A stretch of DNA of 64,000 nt. Origin: VRUE01 sp963703335 (GTDB lineage Bacteria > Actinomycetota > Thermoleophilia > Solirubrobacterales > 70-9). Shown here piece by piece: positions 34,055-42,990 of the stretch; position 1 is the first letter of the stretch; each line of letters opens with the position of its first letter. Under the pieces are notes generated by a model, which was given only the letters and a program-made list of their open reading frames with translations, did no database searches and was not told where the DNA came from. The stretch spans positions 496,001 to 560,000 of the forward strand of contig OY969812.1 of NCBI GenBank assembly GCA_963703335.1, written 5' to 3'. Made by a program: the position numbers and the translations under genes.

Positions 34055-37000
34055 CGCCGATCGAGACCAGCGCATGCCTGCTTCTGTTGGCCCGTTAGCC
34101 GCGGGCAGTCCAGCCACCGGCTCTGTGGAATCATCCGCGGCGGGCCGGGCGCTCGGTCGTCCGCTCATCTGGGGAGATGTGGAAGGAAGCCAGACAGCGA
34201 CGTTCGCGCTACCGGCCGGCACGGTCACCTTCCTGCTGAGCGACATCGAGGGCTCGACGCGGCTGTGGCAGGACGAGCCGGAGGCGATGGCGCGTGCAGT
34301 GCCCGAGCACTACGCGCTGCTGGAGGAGGCGGTGGCGCTGCACGGAGGGGTGCGGCCGGTCGAGCAGGGAGAGGGCGACAGCATCGTCGCCGCCTTCTCG
34401 CGCGGCTCGGATGCAGTCGCGGCGGCGCTGGATATCCAGCGTCGCATGGGCGCACACGCCTGGCCCGAGGGACCGGCGCTGCGGGTGCGCGTCGCTCTGC
34501 ATACCGCCGAGGCGCAGCTGCGAGACGAGGGCAACTACTTCGGGCTGGCGCTGAGCCGCTGCGCGCGGCTGCGCGAGCTCGCCCACGGCGGCCAGGTCCT
34601 GCTCTCGGGGGCCACCCACGACCTCGTGGTCGACCGCCTGCCGGCCGGGGCTCAGCTGGCCGACCGGGGGGTGCACCGCCTGCGCGATCTCGGTAGGCCC
34701 GAGCACGTGCACGAGCTCGTCGACGAGGATGCCCCGCAGGAGTTCCCGGCGCTGCGATCGCTCGACGCGCTCCCGAACAACCTGCCCGGCCAGCTCACCA
34801 GCTTCGTCGGGCGGGTCACCGAGCTGGGCGAGATCCAGGCGGCGCTGGAAGGCACGCGGCTGCTGACGCTGAGCGGGGCCGGGGGATGTGGGAAGACCCG
34901 GCTGGCGCTGCAGACGGCTGCCGACACGGTGGATCGCTACCCCGACGGCAGCTGGTGGGTGGAGTTGGCCCCGGTCCTCGATCCCGAGCGGGTCGGATCG
35001 GCGCTGGCCGCGGCTCTGGGCGTTCGGCCGCTGTCCGGCCAGACGCCGCTGGAGGCAGCCGTCTCCCACCTCGCCGAACAGCGGGCGCTGATCGTCCTTG
35101 ACAATTGCGAGCACCTGCTGGAGGCGAGTGCCGCCGCGGGGGAAGCCTTGCTCCGCGGCGCGCCCGGGGTGGCGATTCTCGCCACCAGCCGTGCTCCGCT
35201 GGGCGTCGCCGGGGAGACCAGCTGGCGGGTGCCGTCGCTGTCGCTGCCCGCTGAGCGCATGCCCGAGCCGGTCGAGGGGCTGGCGCAGTCCGACGCCGTC
35301 CGGCTCTTCATCGAGCGCGCGCTGAAGGTCCGCCCTAACTTCTCGATCAGCAACGACAACGCGGCTGCCGTGGCCGGCATCTGCCATGCGCTGGACGGCA
35401 TACCGCTGGCGATCGAGCTCGCCGCCGCGCGGGTGCGGCTGATGGCTGTAGAGGAGATCGCCACCGCGCTTGCCGATCGCTTCCGCCTGCTGACCGGCGG
35501 AGCGCGAGGCGCGCTGCCGCGCCAGCAGACGCTGCGAGCGTCGGTCGACTGGAGCTATGAGCTGCTGGAGGAGGACGAGCGCCGCTTGCTGCGGCGGCTG
35601 GCCGTGTTCACCGGCGGCTGGACGCTCGATCTGGCGGAGGAGGTGACTGCCGGTGAGGACCTCGAGCGCCTCGCGGTGCTCGACCTGCTCGGCTCGCTGG
35701 TCGACAACTCGCTCGTTCTCGTCGAGGATGGGGAGCCGAGCACCCGCTATCGCCTGCTGGAGACGGTGCGACAGTACGCGCTCGACCATTTCAGCCAGTC
35801 TGCTGACGAGCAGCCGGTGCGCGACCGCCACCGCGATGCGCTGCTCGCACTCGCCGAGGAGGTCGAGCCGCACCTGGGAATGGTCGATCAGCACCTCTGG
35901 CTGCGGACACTCGCCGCCGAGGACTCGAACCTGACGGGTGCGCTGGAGCACGCGGTGCAAACTGATCCCGACAAGGCGCTGCGACTGGCGGTCGCCCTGA
36001 CCTTCTACTGGAAGCCGGGAGGGCGCTTCGCGGCCGCTGAGAGCGGCTATGGGCAGGCGCTCGACGCGGCGCCCGCGGACGCCCCCCTGCGCGCGCGGGC
36101 GCTTTGGGGCCGCGCCTACCTGATGGCCTATGGCGGGGGCTATGAGCAGGCGATCGAGCATGCCGAAGAGGCCCTCGAGCTCGCGGAGGCGGCCGGTGAC
36201 CGCTCGACCATGGCGCGGGCGCTGGATGCGCTGGGCACGGTCACGCTCCTTACCGACCCCAAGGGCACTCGGCCGGGGCAGGAACGATCGCTTGCTCTCG
36301 CGCGCGAGAGCGGCGATGAGTGGTGCGTGGCCGACGCCACCCAGATCCTGGCCTGGACCTACGTATGGGAAAGCAGACACGAGGAGTCCCTTGCGACCGC
36401 CGAGGAGGCTCTTCCCCTGATCGAGCGGATGGGCTACCGCGAGCAGCTGGCCTGGCACTGGTGCGTAGCCGCGGCGGGAGAGTGCGAGTCGGCCGAGTGG
36501 GCGGCGTGTGAGGAGCACTGCCGGCGGGCGATCGCGGCGGCGCGCGAAGTGGGAGAGCCGAGCACCGAGGGCGCAGCTCAGTGGTATCTGGCTCGCGCCG
36601 ATCTGCTGCGCGGACGTCCCGAGCAGGCACTGGAGCGGTTGGAGGCGGCAACCGAGCGCGCCGTCCGGGCAGGCGCCGGCATGGCGCTCGGCGTTCTCGG
36701 ATCCGCGCTCGCCGGGGCCGAAGCGGCAAACGGCCGCGCCGCCGAGGCGTTGCAGCACCTGGAGTCGGAGATCGCGACGGGGCTCGACGGTGGCTACATG
36801 CTGGGCCAGGCGCTGCAGATCCAGGCCGACGTCCAGTACGCGCTCGGCGATCGCGATCTGGCGGCGAGCACCGCCCGCCAAGCCGTGGAGGTGGCCGAGC
36901 GGACGGGGGCGCCCTGGATCCTCGCGGCGGCCTGCATCTGTCTGGCATCCGTCTCGCTCGACATGGAGAAATGGAGCGAGGCCGACGGGCACGTGCATCG

Positions 37001-37535
37001 CGCCCTGGAGGCGGTCGAGGCCCGCGGCTTGGTCGCCTTGATCCCCGACGCGCTCGAGCCGCTTGCGGAGGTCGCCGCGGGCCTGCACAGCGACGAGGAG
37101 GCGGCTCGGCTGCTTGGCGCCGCCGAGGAGGCCCGCACCCGACACGAGCTGGTGCGCTCAGAGGCACAGGGGCTGCGGGTCGCGACGCTGGAGCAGACCC
37201 TGCGCGAGCGGCTTGACAGCGAGGGCCTGGAGGGGGCTTTCGCAGAAGGGAGGGCCCTCGATGCCGGCGAAGCGGTCGCATGGGCGCGCCGTGCCCGTGG
37301 CGAGCGCAAGCGCCCGCCGGGCGGCTGGGAGAGCCTCACCCCAACCGAGCTCGAGGTCGTGCGGCACACCGCCACCGGCCTGACCAACCCCCAGATCGGA
37401 GAGCAGATGTTCATCACCCGGGGCACCGTAAAGGTGCACCTTTCCCACATCTACGCGAAGCTCGGCGTGCGAAATCGCTCCGAGCTCGCCGCCGAGGCGG
37501 CGCGGCGCCAGCTCGGCACGACCGAGGGGGCGTGA
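34047..37535 (+). CDS. Class III cyclase-like/NB-ARC/TPR/LuxR regulator
   Basis: About 1162 residues. A nucleotide cyclase homology domain (about 55-215) keeps the metal Asp residues (FLLSDIEGSTRLW, EGDSIVAAF), but the substrate Lys aligns with Gln and the transition-state Asn with Ser (LALSRCARL), so catalysis is doubtful. An NB-ARC/AAA ATPase follows (P-loop SGAGGCGKTRLAL, VLDNCEHLLEA, ILATSRAPLG). About 500 residues of TPR-like helices come next. A LuxR helix-turn-helix closes the chain (LTPTELEVVRHTATGLTNPQ). This is a STAND-type transcription regulator. Start 34047 overlaps the previous gene; 34074 is an alternative. Confidence 0.88.
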   Translation: MLDADRDQRMPASVGPLAAGSPATGSVESSAAGRALGRPLIWGDVEGSQTATFALPAGTVTFLLSDIEGSTRLWQDEPEAMARAVPEHYALLEEAVALHGGVRPVEQGEGDSIVAAFSRGSDAVAAALDIQRRMGAHAWPEGPALRVRVALHTAEAQLRDEGNYFGLALSRCARLRELAHGGQVLLSGATHDLVVDRLPAGAQLADRGVHRLRDLGRPEHVHELVDEDAPQEFPALRSLDALPNNLPGQLTSFVGRVTELGEIQAALEGTRLLTLSGAGGCGKTRLALQTAADTVDRYPDGSWWVELAPVLDPERVGSALAAALGVRPLSGQTPLEAAVSHLAEQRALIVLDNCEHLLEASAAAGEALLRGAPGVAILATSRAPLGVAGETSWRVPSLSLPAERMPEPVEGLAQSDAVRLFIERALKVRPNFSISNDNAAAVAGICHALDGIPLAIELAAARVRLMAVEEIATALADRFRLLTGGARGALPRQQTLRASVDWSYELLEEDERRLLRRLAVFTGGWTLDLAEEVTAGEDLERLAVLDLLGSLVDNSLVLVEDGEPSTRYRLLETVRQYALDHFSQSADEQPVRDRHRDALLALAEEVEPHLGMVDQHLWLRTLAAEDSNLTGALEHAVQTDPDKALRLAVALTFYWKPGGRFAAAESGYGQALDAAPADAPLRARALWGRAYLMAYGGGYEQAIEHAEEALELAEAAGDRSTMARALDALGTVTLLTDPKGTRPGQERSLALARESGDEWCVADATQILAWTYVWESRHEESLATAEEALPLIERMGYREQLAWHWCVAAAGECESAEWAACEEHCRRAIAAAREVGEPSTEGAAQWYLARADLLRGRPEQALERLEAATERAVRAGAGMALGVLGSALAGAEAANGRAAEALQHLESEIATGLDGGYMLGQALQIQADVQYALGDRDLAASTARQAVEVAERTGAPWILAAACICLASVSLDMEKWSEADGHVHRALEAVEARGLVALIPDALEPLAEVAAGLHSDEEAARLLGAAEEARTRHELVRSEAQGLRVATLEQTLRERLDSEGLEGAFAEGRALDAGEAVAWARRARGERKRPPGGWESLTPTELEVVRHTATGLTNPQIGEQMFITRGTVKVHLSHIYAKLGVRNRSELAAEAARRQLGTTEGA

Positions 37536-37999
37536 TGACCGAATCAACGCCCACGGCGGTTGTGGAGCGGTTCATCGACCACCTGCGAACGGTCACGGAC
37601 AACGATGCCGCAGTGGGGCTTCTCGCAGAGGACGTGGTGTACGAAAACAGCTGGCTGCCGACTGTGCGCGGTCGCGAGCGGGTGCGCAAGGTGTTTCAAG
37701 CACTTCTCAGGATCGGCACCGGGGTGGAGATGCACGTACACGCGATTTCGGCCGACGGACCAACCGTTTTGACCGAGCGCACCGACGTTCTCCAGTGGGG
37801 CCGCCTGCGAGTCCAGTTCTGGATTTGTGGGCGCTTCGACGTTCACGATGGGCAGATCGTGGAGTGGCGGGAGTACTACGACCCTCTGGCCATCCTCGCC
37901 GCAACCTTGCGTGGCCTTTTCGGCATGGTCGTGACGGCGGCGCGCGCGAAGCCGCCCTCCCAGTCTGAGCTTTTTCGCACATCCCCGGACCGTCCTTGA
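37535..37999 (+). CDS. SnoaL-like / limonene-epoxide-hydrolase fold protein
   Basis: 154 residues, start overlapping the regulator stop (TGATG). AVVERFIDHLRTVTDNDAAV, VYENSWLPTVRGRERVRKVF and WREYYDPLAILA fit the cone-shaped NTF2-like fold of LEH/SnoaL, with the D-W-R-E-Y-like segment. LEH enzymes hydrolyse epoxides with an Asp-Arg-Asp centre; not all three can be assigned here, so enzyme or binding protein remains open. Possible link to the adjacent P450 cassette. Confidence 0.75.
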   Translation: MTESTPTAVVERFIDHLRTVTDNDAAVGLLAEDVVYENSWLPTVRGRERVRKVFQALLRIGTGVEMHVHAISADGPTVLTERTDVLQWGRLRVQFWICGRFDVHDGQIVEWREYYDPLAILAATLRGLFGMVVTAARAKPPSQSELFRTSPDRP

Positions 38000-38004
38000 A
38001 CTGC

Positions 38005-38034
38005 TTGACGGCGGGGCTATTTTCACTATAGTGA
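38005..38034 (+). promoter_or_regulatory. Promoter with overlapping palindromic operator for the TetR operon
   Basis: TTGACG (38005-38010), 16 bp, TATAGT (38027-38032) gives a good sigma-70-type promoter. The -10 lies inside the perfect palindrome TCACTATAGTGA (38023-38034). ATG of the TetR gene is 15 nt after the -10, so the message is nearly leaderless. Binding of the TetR protein here would block its own operon. Confidence 0.75.
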
Positions 38035-38046
38035 TATATAAGCGAA

Positions 38047-38652
38047 ATGACGGAGACGGCGGCGACAGGCAAGCGGCAATACCGAATGGGTGTCCGGGCG
38101 CGACGCTCGGAGGAGACGGCACAGCGGATCCGCGAGGTGGCGTTGGAGCATTTCCTGTACCGGTCCTATGAGGAGGTGACGCTTGCCGAGGTCGCCGAGG
38201 CGGCCGGAGTAACCGTCCCCACGCTGATCTCACATTTCGGCCGCAAGGAGGGCCTGTTCGCGGCCGTGCTGGAAGACTGGGGCGGTCGCATGATCGAGTC
38301 CCGGGACGAGGCTCCAGTCGGCGATCACGCGGGCGCGATCCGCAATCTGCTCGATCACTACGACACCGAAGGCGACCGCATCCTCCACCTCCTCGCCGAG
38401 GAGGATCGGTTCCCGGCCGTACGGGCGATGACCGACGAGGGGCGGAAATTTCACCGGGAATGGGTCGAGCGGATCTTCGAGCCGAGCCTGAGATCGCTCC
38501 GGGGTGCCCGCAGAGAGCAGCTCGTGGTCCAGCTGATCGTCGCCACCGACCTACTCGCCTGGAAGCTGATGCGCCTCGACATGAAGCTGTCGCGCCGCCG
38601 GACCGAAGCGGCGATCGTGCAAATGGTTGACGCGCTGACCGGAGCTGGCTGA
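38047..38652 (+). CDS. TetR-family transcriptional regulator
   Basis: 201 residues. The N-terminal helix-turn-helix is typical: RIREVALEHFLYRSYEEVTL, AEVAEAAGVTVPTLISHFGR, KEGLFAAVLEDW. The C-terminal ligand domain (about 80-200) has no recognisable specificity. It heads an operon with a glycosyltransferase and a P450 (TGATG and TAATG junctions), and the palindrome over its own promoter argues for autorepression released by a small molecule. Confidence 0.92.
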   Translation: MTETAATGKRQYRMGVRARRSEETAQRIREVALEHFLYRSYEEVTLAEVAEAAGVTVPTLISHFGRKEGLFAAVLEDWGGRMIESRDEAPVGDHAGAIRNLLDHYDTEGDRILHLLAEEDRFPAVRAMTDEGRKFHREWVERIFEPSLRSLRGARREQLVVQLIVATDLLAWKLMRLDMKLSRRRTEAAIVQMVDALTGAG

Positions 38653-39893
38653 TGGCACGCGTGCTGGTCTACACCTGTCCTGGTTCGGGACATGCCTACC
38701 CGCCGATCGCCACCGCGATCGCTCTGCACGAGCGCGGACACGACGTCAGCGTGCGCACCGAAAGCGGAGGGGTCGAGGCGATCGATCGGCTCGGCCTCTC
38801 CGCTGCGCCAATCGATCCGCGCATCGAGGCGTTGCCTCTCGAGGACTGGAGGACACACACCTCGATTGGGGCCCTCGTGTCGGCATGTGCGACCTTTGCC
38901 AAGCGGGCGCGCTACGAGGTCCCCTATCTGCTGACGGCGATCGAGGCAGAGCGTCCAGATCTCATTTGGGTCGACACCAATGCCTGGGGCGCGGCTGTGG
39001 CGGCCGAGGCCTCCGGGGTGCCCTGGGCCCACTACCTGCCGCATCCACATCCCGGACCGGCACGCGGCGTTCCGGCCTTCGGACCGGGCTTCGCTCCTTC
39101 CCCGAGTCGGCTTGCGCGTCTTCGCGACGCCACCATGACCGCACTAAAGCCCCTTGCCTTCCGCTCCTTCATGCGCAGCCACAACCGCCATCGCGCGGCT
39201 CTCGGCCTGTCGGCGCTCGACGGCATCGAAGATCACTATCTGGTTGCCCCGCTGCTGATCCAGTTCTCGGCGGAACCATTCGAATACCCTCGCGAGTGGC
39301 CGGCCAACGTGCGGCTCGTCGGCCCGGCACTCTGGGAGCCACCTGGCCCTGAGCCGGAGTGGCTCGCCACCGAGAAGCGTCCGATCATCCTGGTCACGGC
39401 CTCGACGGAGTTCCAGGACGACGCAAAGTTGATCAGAGACGCGCTCGAGGCCTTTGCCGACCAGCCCTACGCCGTCATCGCCACCAGCGCCGCTCACGAT
39501 CCGGCTGACTTTGACGTTCCGACCAACGCAAGGGTCGAGCGCCGTCTTCCCCACCGGCCGATCTTGCGCCGAGCCGCCGCCGTGATCTCCCACGGCGGCA
39601 TGGGCACCACCCAGAAGGCGCTCGCGGCGGGCGTACCCGTGTGCGTGGTCCCGTTCATACGCGATCAGTTCGAGGTGGCGCGCCGGGTCGAGCACTGCGG
39701 GGGCGGCACGCTGCTGCCAGCTAAGCGCCTGTGCCCTGACCGGCTGCTCAGCGCGGTCGAAGGAGCGATCGCCTGCCGGAAGGGCGCCGAGCAAGTTCGC
39801 GACGCCTTCGGGCGGGCCGGAGGCGCGGAGGCAGCGGCGTCGGCGCTCGAGGGTCTGCTGGCGCCCGAGCCCCAAGCGGTTGAGACCAGGTAA
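38652..39893 (+). CDS. GT1 (MGT/UGT-like) glycosyltransferase
   Basis: 413 residues of GT-B fold. The N-terminal acceptor domain begins VLVYTCPGSGHAYPPIATAI with the His expected of the catalytic base. The C-terminal donor domain has VERRLPHRPILRRAAAVISH, GGMGTTQKALAAGVPVCVVP and RDQFEVARRVEHCGGG, the PSPG-like nucleotide-sugar site of macrolide and flavonoid glucosyltransferases. It would add a sugar to a small hydrophobic molecule. Translationally coupled between the TetR and P450 genes. Confidence 0.9.
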   Translation: MARVLVYTCPGSGHAYPPIATAIALHERGHDVSVRTESGGVEAIDRLGLSAAPIDPRIEALPLEDWRTHTSIGALVSACATFAKRARYEVPYLLTAIEAERPDLIWVDTNAWGAAVAAEASGVPWAHYLPHPHPGPARGVPAFGPGFAPSPSRLARLRDATMTALKPLAFRSFMRSHNRHRAALGLSALDGIEDHYLVAPLLIQFSAEPFEYPREWPANVRLVGPALWEPPGPEPEWLATEKRPIILVTASTEFQDDAKLIRDALEAFADQPYAVIATSAAHDPADFDVPTNARVERRLPHRPILRRAAAVISHGGMGTTQKALAAGVPVCVVPFIRDQFEVARRVEHCGGGTLLPAKRLCPDRLLSAVEGAIACRKGAEQVRDAFGRAGGAEAAASALEGLLAPEPQAVETR

Positions 39894-41053
39894 TGGAGCC
39901 GACGGTCGACGTCGATCTATACGCGGACAGCGTCATTGAGGATTCGGCGGCGGCGTTCCAAAGGATTCGCGACGCTGGCGCGGTCGTGCGGCTGCCCCGG
40001 AACCGGATGTGGGCAATGGGACGCTATGAGGACGTGCGCGCTGCGCTGCGAGACGACAAGCTTTTCACCAGCGATCGCGGTGTTGCCGCGAACTCACTCA
40101 TCAACCTGACCGGGCGCAAGTCCATCCTCTTCAGCAACGGCGAGACGCACACCATTCGCCGCCAGGTGCAGATGCGATCCCTCGCCGCGAAAGCGCTCGC
40201 CCCAACCGCCGACCGCCTCGATGTGGAGGCCGACGCGATCGTCAAAGGCCTGGTCGGCGTTGGCGAGTTTGACGCCGTACGGGACTTCTCCAGTGGCCTG
40301 CCGGTCCGGGTCGTTGCGGACTTGATCGGCCTCCGCGTCTCCAGCGATCGACTGCTGGACTGGGCCGCGACGGCCTTCGATCAGCTTGGTCCGCTCAACC
40401 GTCGCTGGTGGAACTCTGGGCTGCGCTCGATCGGTCTATACGTCCACATGCTGCGTCTGAATCGCGCGCGCCTTGTCCCCGGAAGCTGGGCTGCGAGCGT
40501 GTTCGACGCCGCTGAGCGTGGTGAGATCGGGAAGTTCGAAGCGCGGATGATGGTCATTGATTTCGTCGCCCCGGGCTTGGATACGACGATCCTCGCCACC
40601 ACTCACATGCTCTGGCTGCTCGGCCGCAATCCAGAGGCCTGGGAGCGCATCCGCCAGGACCCGGGGCTGATCCCTGCGGCGGTTGTGGAGGCGGTGCGCA
40701 TCTCCTCTCCGGTTCGCTGCTTCACCCGCCGCGTAAGCCGTGACGCCGAGATCGGCGGCGTCAGCCTTCGCGCCGGCGATCGCGTCGCGCTGCTCTTTGG
40801 CTCGGCGAACATGGACGAGCGCCACTATCCAGACCCCACCCGTTTCGACCTCGACCGCCCGCCGGGAGGCAACCTCGGCTGGGGCAACGGGCCGCACACC
40901 TGCATCGGCATCCACCTCGCGAAGCTGGAGATGCAGGCGCTGCTTCGAGCGCTGGTGGCACACGTCGAGACGATCGGGACCGTCGAGGACCCGCCGCGGA
41001 TCCGCAACAACACCTTGCAAGGGATCGCGGCTCTACCCGTTCAGCTGGCTTGA
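39893..41053 (+). CDS. Cytochrome P450
   Basis: 386 residues, normal for soluble bacterial P450s. I-helix oxygen-activation motif VAPGLDTTILAT, K-helix ExxR in EAVRIS, and haem loop LGWGNGPHTCIGIHLAKLE with the Cys ligand; the usual Phe seven residues before Cys is Trp. It needs ferredoxin and reductase; none is adjacent, but a reductase lies at 45.0 kb. Last gene of the TetR operon. Substrate unknown; oxidation followed by glycosylation is a plausible joint function. Confidence 0.93.
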   Translation: MEPTVDVDLYADSVIEDSAAAFQRIRDAGAVVRLPRNRMWAMGRYEDVRAALRDDKLFTSDRGVAANSLINLTGRKSILFSNGETHTIRRQVQMRSLAAKALAPTADRLDVEADAIVKGLVGVGEFDAVRDFSSGLPVRVVADLIGLRVSSDRLLDWAATAFDQLGPLNRRWWNSGLRSIGLYVHMLRLNRARLVPGSWAASVFDAAERGEIGKFEARMMVIDFVAPGLDTTILATTHMLWLLGRNPEAWERIRQDPGLIPAAVVEAVRISSPVRCFTRRVSRDAEIGGVSLRAGDRVALLFGSANMDERHYPDPTRFDLDRPPGGNLGWGNGPHTCIGIHLAKLEMQALLRALVAHVETIGTVEDPPRIRNNTLQGIAALPVQLA

Positions 41054-41103
41054 TTGGGCTATCTGCTTTTCCTATCGATACAACTCCGACGGTCGGCCTG
41101 CTG

Positions 41104-41475
41104 TCACGCGGATGCGCCGGCTCCCGAGGTGATGTGGTCGATCACCGGCCGAAACTCCTCGGTCGGTGAGAAGTCGACGTACTCGGAGTCCTCGAGCGCC
41201 TCGGGAGCGTGGCCGGGGGCCCAGTAGAACGCTTCGCCGGCGGCGAAGTCCCGATGCCCGTCCAGGGTGTGCATCCGCACCCGGCCCTTGATCACGTATC
41301 CCCAGTGCGGACACGGGCAGAGGTCGTGCGGGAGGCCCTTGGTGGCAGGGCGCAGGTCGGCACCGGCTGGCAGCCGCACGAAGCCGACCGAGAGACCGTC
41401 CTCGTCACGCAAGCGGACCTCGATGCCGTTGTCGTCGATGACGACCGGGACGTCCTCGCGTGGGATGGATTTCAT
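41104..41475 (-). CDS. Cupin-domain protein
   Basis: 123 residues from ATG 41475 with a strong GGAGGAGG box. A single cupin barrel: LCPCPHWGYVIKGRVRMHTL supplies the first motif His and GEAFYWAPGHAPEALEDSEY the second. It could be a metal-binding sensor or isomerase; no more can be said. It was probably co-transcribed with the truncated glycosyltransferase upstream. Confidence 0.75.
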   Translation of the reverse strand: MKSIPREDVPVVIDDNGIEVRLRDEDGLSVGFVRLPAGADLRPATKGLPHDLCPCPHWGYVIKGRVRMHTLDGHRDFAAGEAFYWAPGHAPEALEDSEYVDFSPTEEFRPVIDHITSGAGASA

Positions 41476-41489
41476 GATGTGTCCTCCTC

Positions 41490-41945
41490 CTAGTTGAGTA
41501 GCTCTGCGATGCGTTGCGCCGCCAGGCGGGCGCCGTCCGTTTCCACCGGGCGGTAGTCGACGTCGCGTCCGATCTCCTCGGCAATCACCCCGGCGATGAC
41601 GTCCGTGGTGGCGCCCTCGAAGTCCATCCGGCGGCCGGCTCGGTAGCGGTCGAGCCGGTGGGCGACGTGGAAGCGCTGCTCGAAGTGGTGGCACAGCGGG
41701 AAGTAGAGGAATGGTCGCCCCGCGGCGGTCAGCTCCATGGCGGTGGTCAGCCCGCCCTGAACCACAGCTAGGTCGCAGGCGGCGAGGTGGCGGTAGAGAT
41801 CATCGACAAAGGCACGCACCTCCAGACCGTCGGCCGCGGGCAGGGTTGCCGGGTCGATACGCGGTCCGGCAACGACGATCATCCGCTCGCGGTCGAGAAC
41901 ACCGGCGAGACGCTCGCCCGAGATGGTCTCCACGCTCGCCGAGCC
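41490..41945 (-). pseudogene. C-terminal half of a GT-B glycosyltransferase
   Basis: About 150 codons: RMIVVAGPRIDPATLPAADG, HLAACDLAVVQGGLTTAMEL, TAAGRPFLYFPLCHHFEQRF form the nucleotide-sugar half of a MurG/UGT-like enzyme. The acceptor half is missing: upstream of about 41945 the sequence becomes a histidine-kinase tail on the other strand. The longer open frame to 42023 is only read-through. A remnant, 14 nt before the cupin gene. Confidence 0.78.
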
Positions 41946-42094
41946 ATTTCTTCGCGGTGACGAACGCGTCCGGACCGACCACGCGGGCGCCGGCCTCGGC
42001 CTCGCGATCGCCAAGAGCATCACCCATGCTTACCCCGCGGGAGGCCGGCGGGCTCCGCGTCACGGTGCAACTACCCGCCTCGCCGCCTCGATAA
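41935..42094 (+). pseudogene. C-terminal remnant of a sensor histidine kinase
   Basis: EPFLRGDERVRTDHAGAGLG and LAIAKSITHA are the G1/G2 boxes of a HATPase domain. The expected continuation (TPREAGGLRVTVQLPASPPR then TAA at 42092-42094) is present but in another frame, so a small deletion has removed the HGG region. Nothing of the kinase remains before about 41935. Confidence 0.75.
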
Positions 42095-42411
42095 GCAAGC
42101 TCCCCTGCGGCTCCGGCGAGCGCCGCACCGCTGGCGTCCCCGCCCCCTGCCGCCGAACCCGAGTCGAAGTCGCCACCCGGCAAGCCATCCAAGCAGCGCC
42201 TGACGGCAGCGCCGCGGCCGCGTTCTGGCTCTGTACTCAATCCAAGAATTTCCGCGGTGGTGGGTGCAGGTGGTTTGGTCCTCGCCAAATGGGTAGGAAA
42301 GTCAATCGGGTTGAGAGATTGACGGTTGCGTTGCACGGCTCTTTCTTTGAGCTCAAGGGCTACGCAGGCCGGTTGCGATTACCGGGTGTGCCCCAATGAG
42401 AGGAGACGTAG
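42095..42411. other. 317-bp gap without a convincing gene
   Basis: Between the kinase remnant and the next gene I see no frame with family features, no tRNA and no strong hairpin. Its right end is more AT-rich than its neighbours (about 42240-42330). Confidence 0.5.
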
Positions 42412-42792
42412 ATGTCCACCGTTCTAATCGTTGTCATCGTTGTCGTCGTCCTGGTTTTGGCCGCTGCCGCGGTCGCGATCGCCCGGCGCGCGAAAGAGCG
42501 GCGCCGAATCAAGCGGGAACGGTTGGCCGAACAGGCGGAGTCCCACCGCGACGAGGCGCAGACCCGGGCCGCCAAGGCGACCAGCCTCTCTGAGGAGGAG
42601 CAGGCCAAGCGGGCCGAGGCCGCAAAGGCGGCCGAGGTGGCCGAGGTGGCCGAGCGCGTCGCCGAAGAGCACCGCGACCGCGCCGACCATCTGGCCGAGG
42701 AGTCGGAGGGAGCCGGCGCGCGCAGCGAGCGTGAGCGTGAGCGTGCCCGCCGCCACGGCCAGAAAGCAGACGAGATCGAGGAGAACCTATGA
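42412..42792 (+). CDS. Membrane-anchored coiled-coil protein
   Basis: 126 residues. One N-terminal membrane helix (VLIVVIVVVVLVLAAAAVAI) then an almost continuous charged helix (AEQAESHRDEAQTRAAKATS, KRAEAAKAAEVAEVAERVAE), predicted coiled coil, ending DEIEENL. Similar short proteins in Actinobacteria are of unknown function, perhaps envelope stress related. It lies 31 nt before the IS-interrupted small gene and may share its operon. Confidence 0.75.
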   Translation: MSTVLIVVIVVVVLVLAAAAVAIARRAKERRRIKRERLAEQAESHRDEAQTRAAKATSLSEEEQAKRAEAAKAAEVAEVAERVAEEHRDRADHLAEESEGAGARSERERERARRHGQKADEIEENL

Positions 42793-42990
42793 GCCACGAC
42801 CACCTCAGCCAAAAGGCCGACCGATGCTGATCGCTGGCGTAGTCGCCCTCTGCATCCTGCTCGCGATCCTCGGCTTCCTGGTGCCGCGGCTGTCCGACCA
42901 CGCCCGGCGTGGTGCTGACAAGGGCTTCTCGACCGGCGCCAGAGCGGGCTCTAAGGTGCACGGACTCCAAGATGCGCCGACACCCACGGC

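Noticed and set aside
34209..37145. 978-codon open frame antisense to the cyclase-NB-ARC gene
   Set aside because: Typical shadow frame in GC-rich DNA: it is the complement of a gene with clear P-loop, TPR and LuxR motifs, and its own product has no domain.
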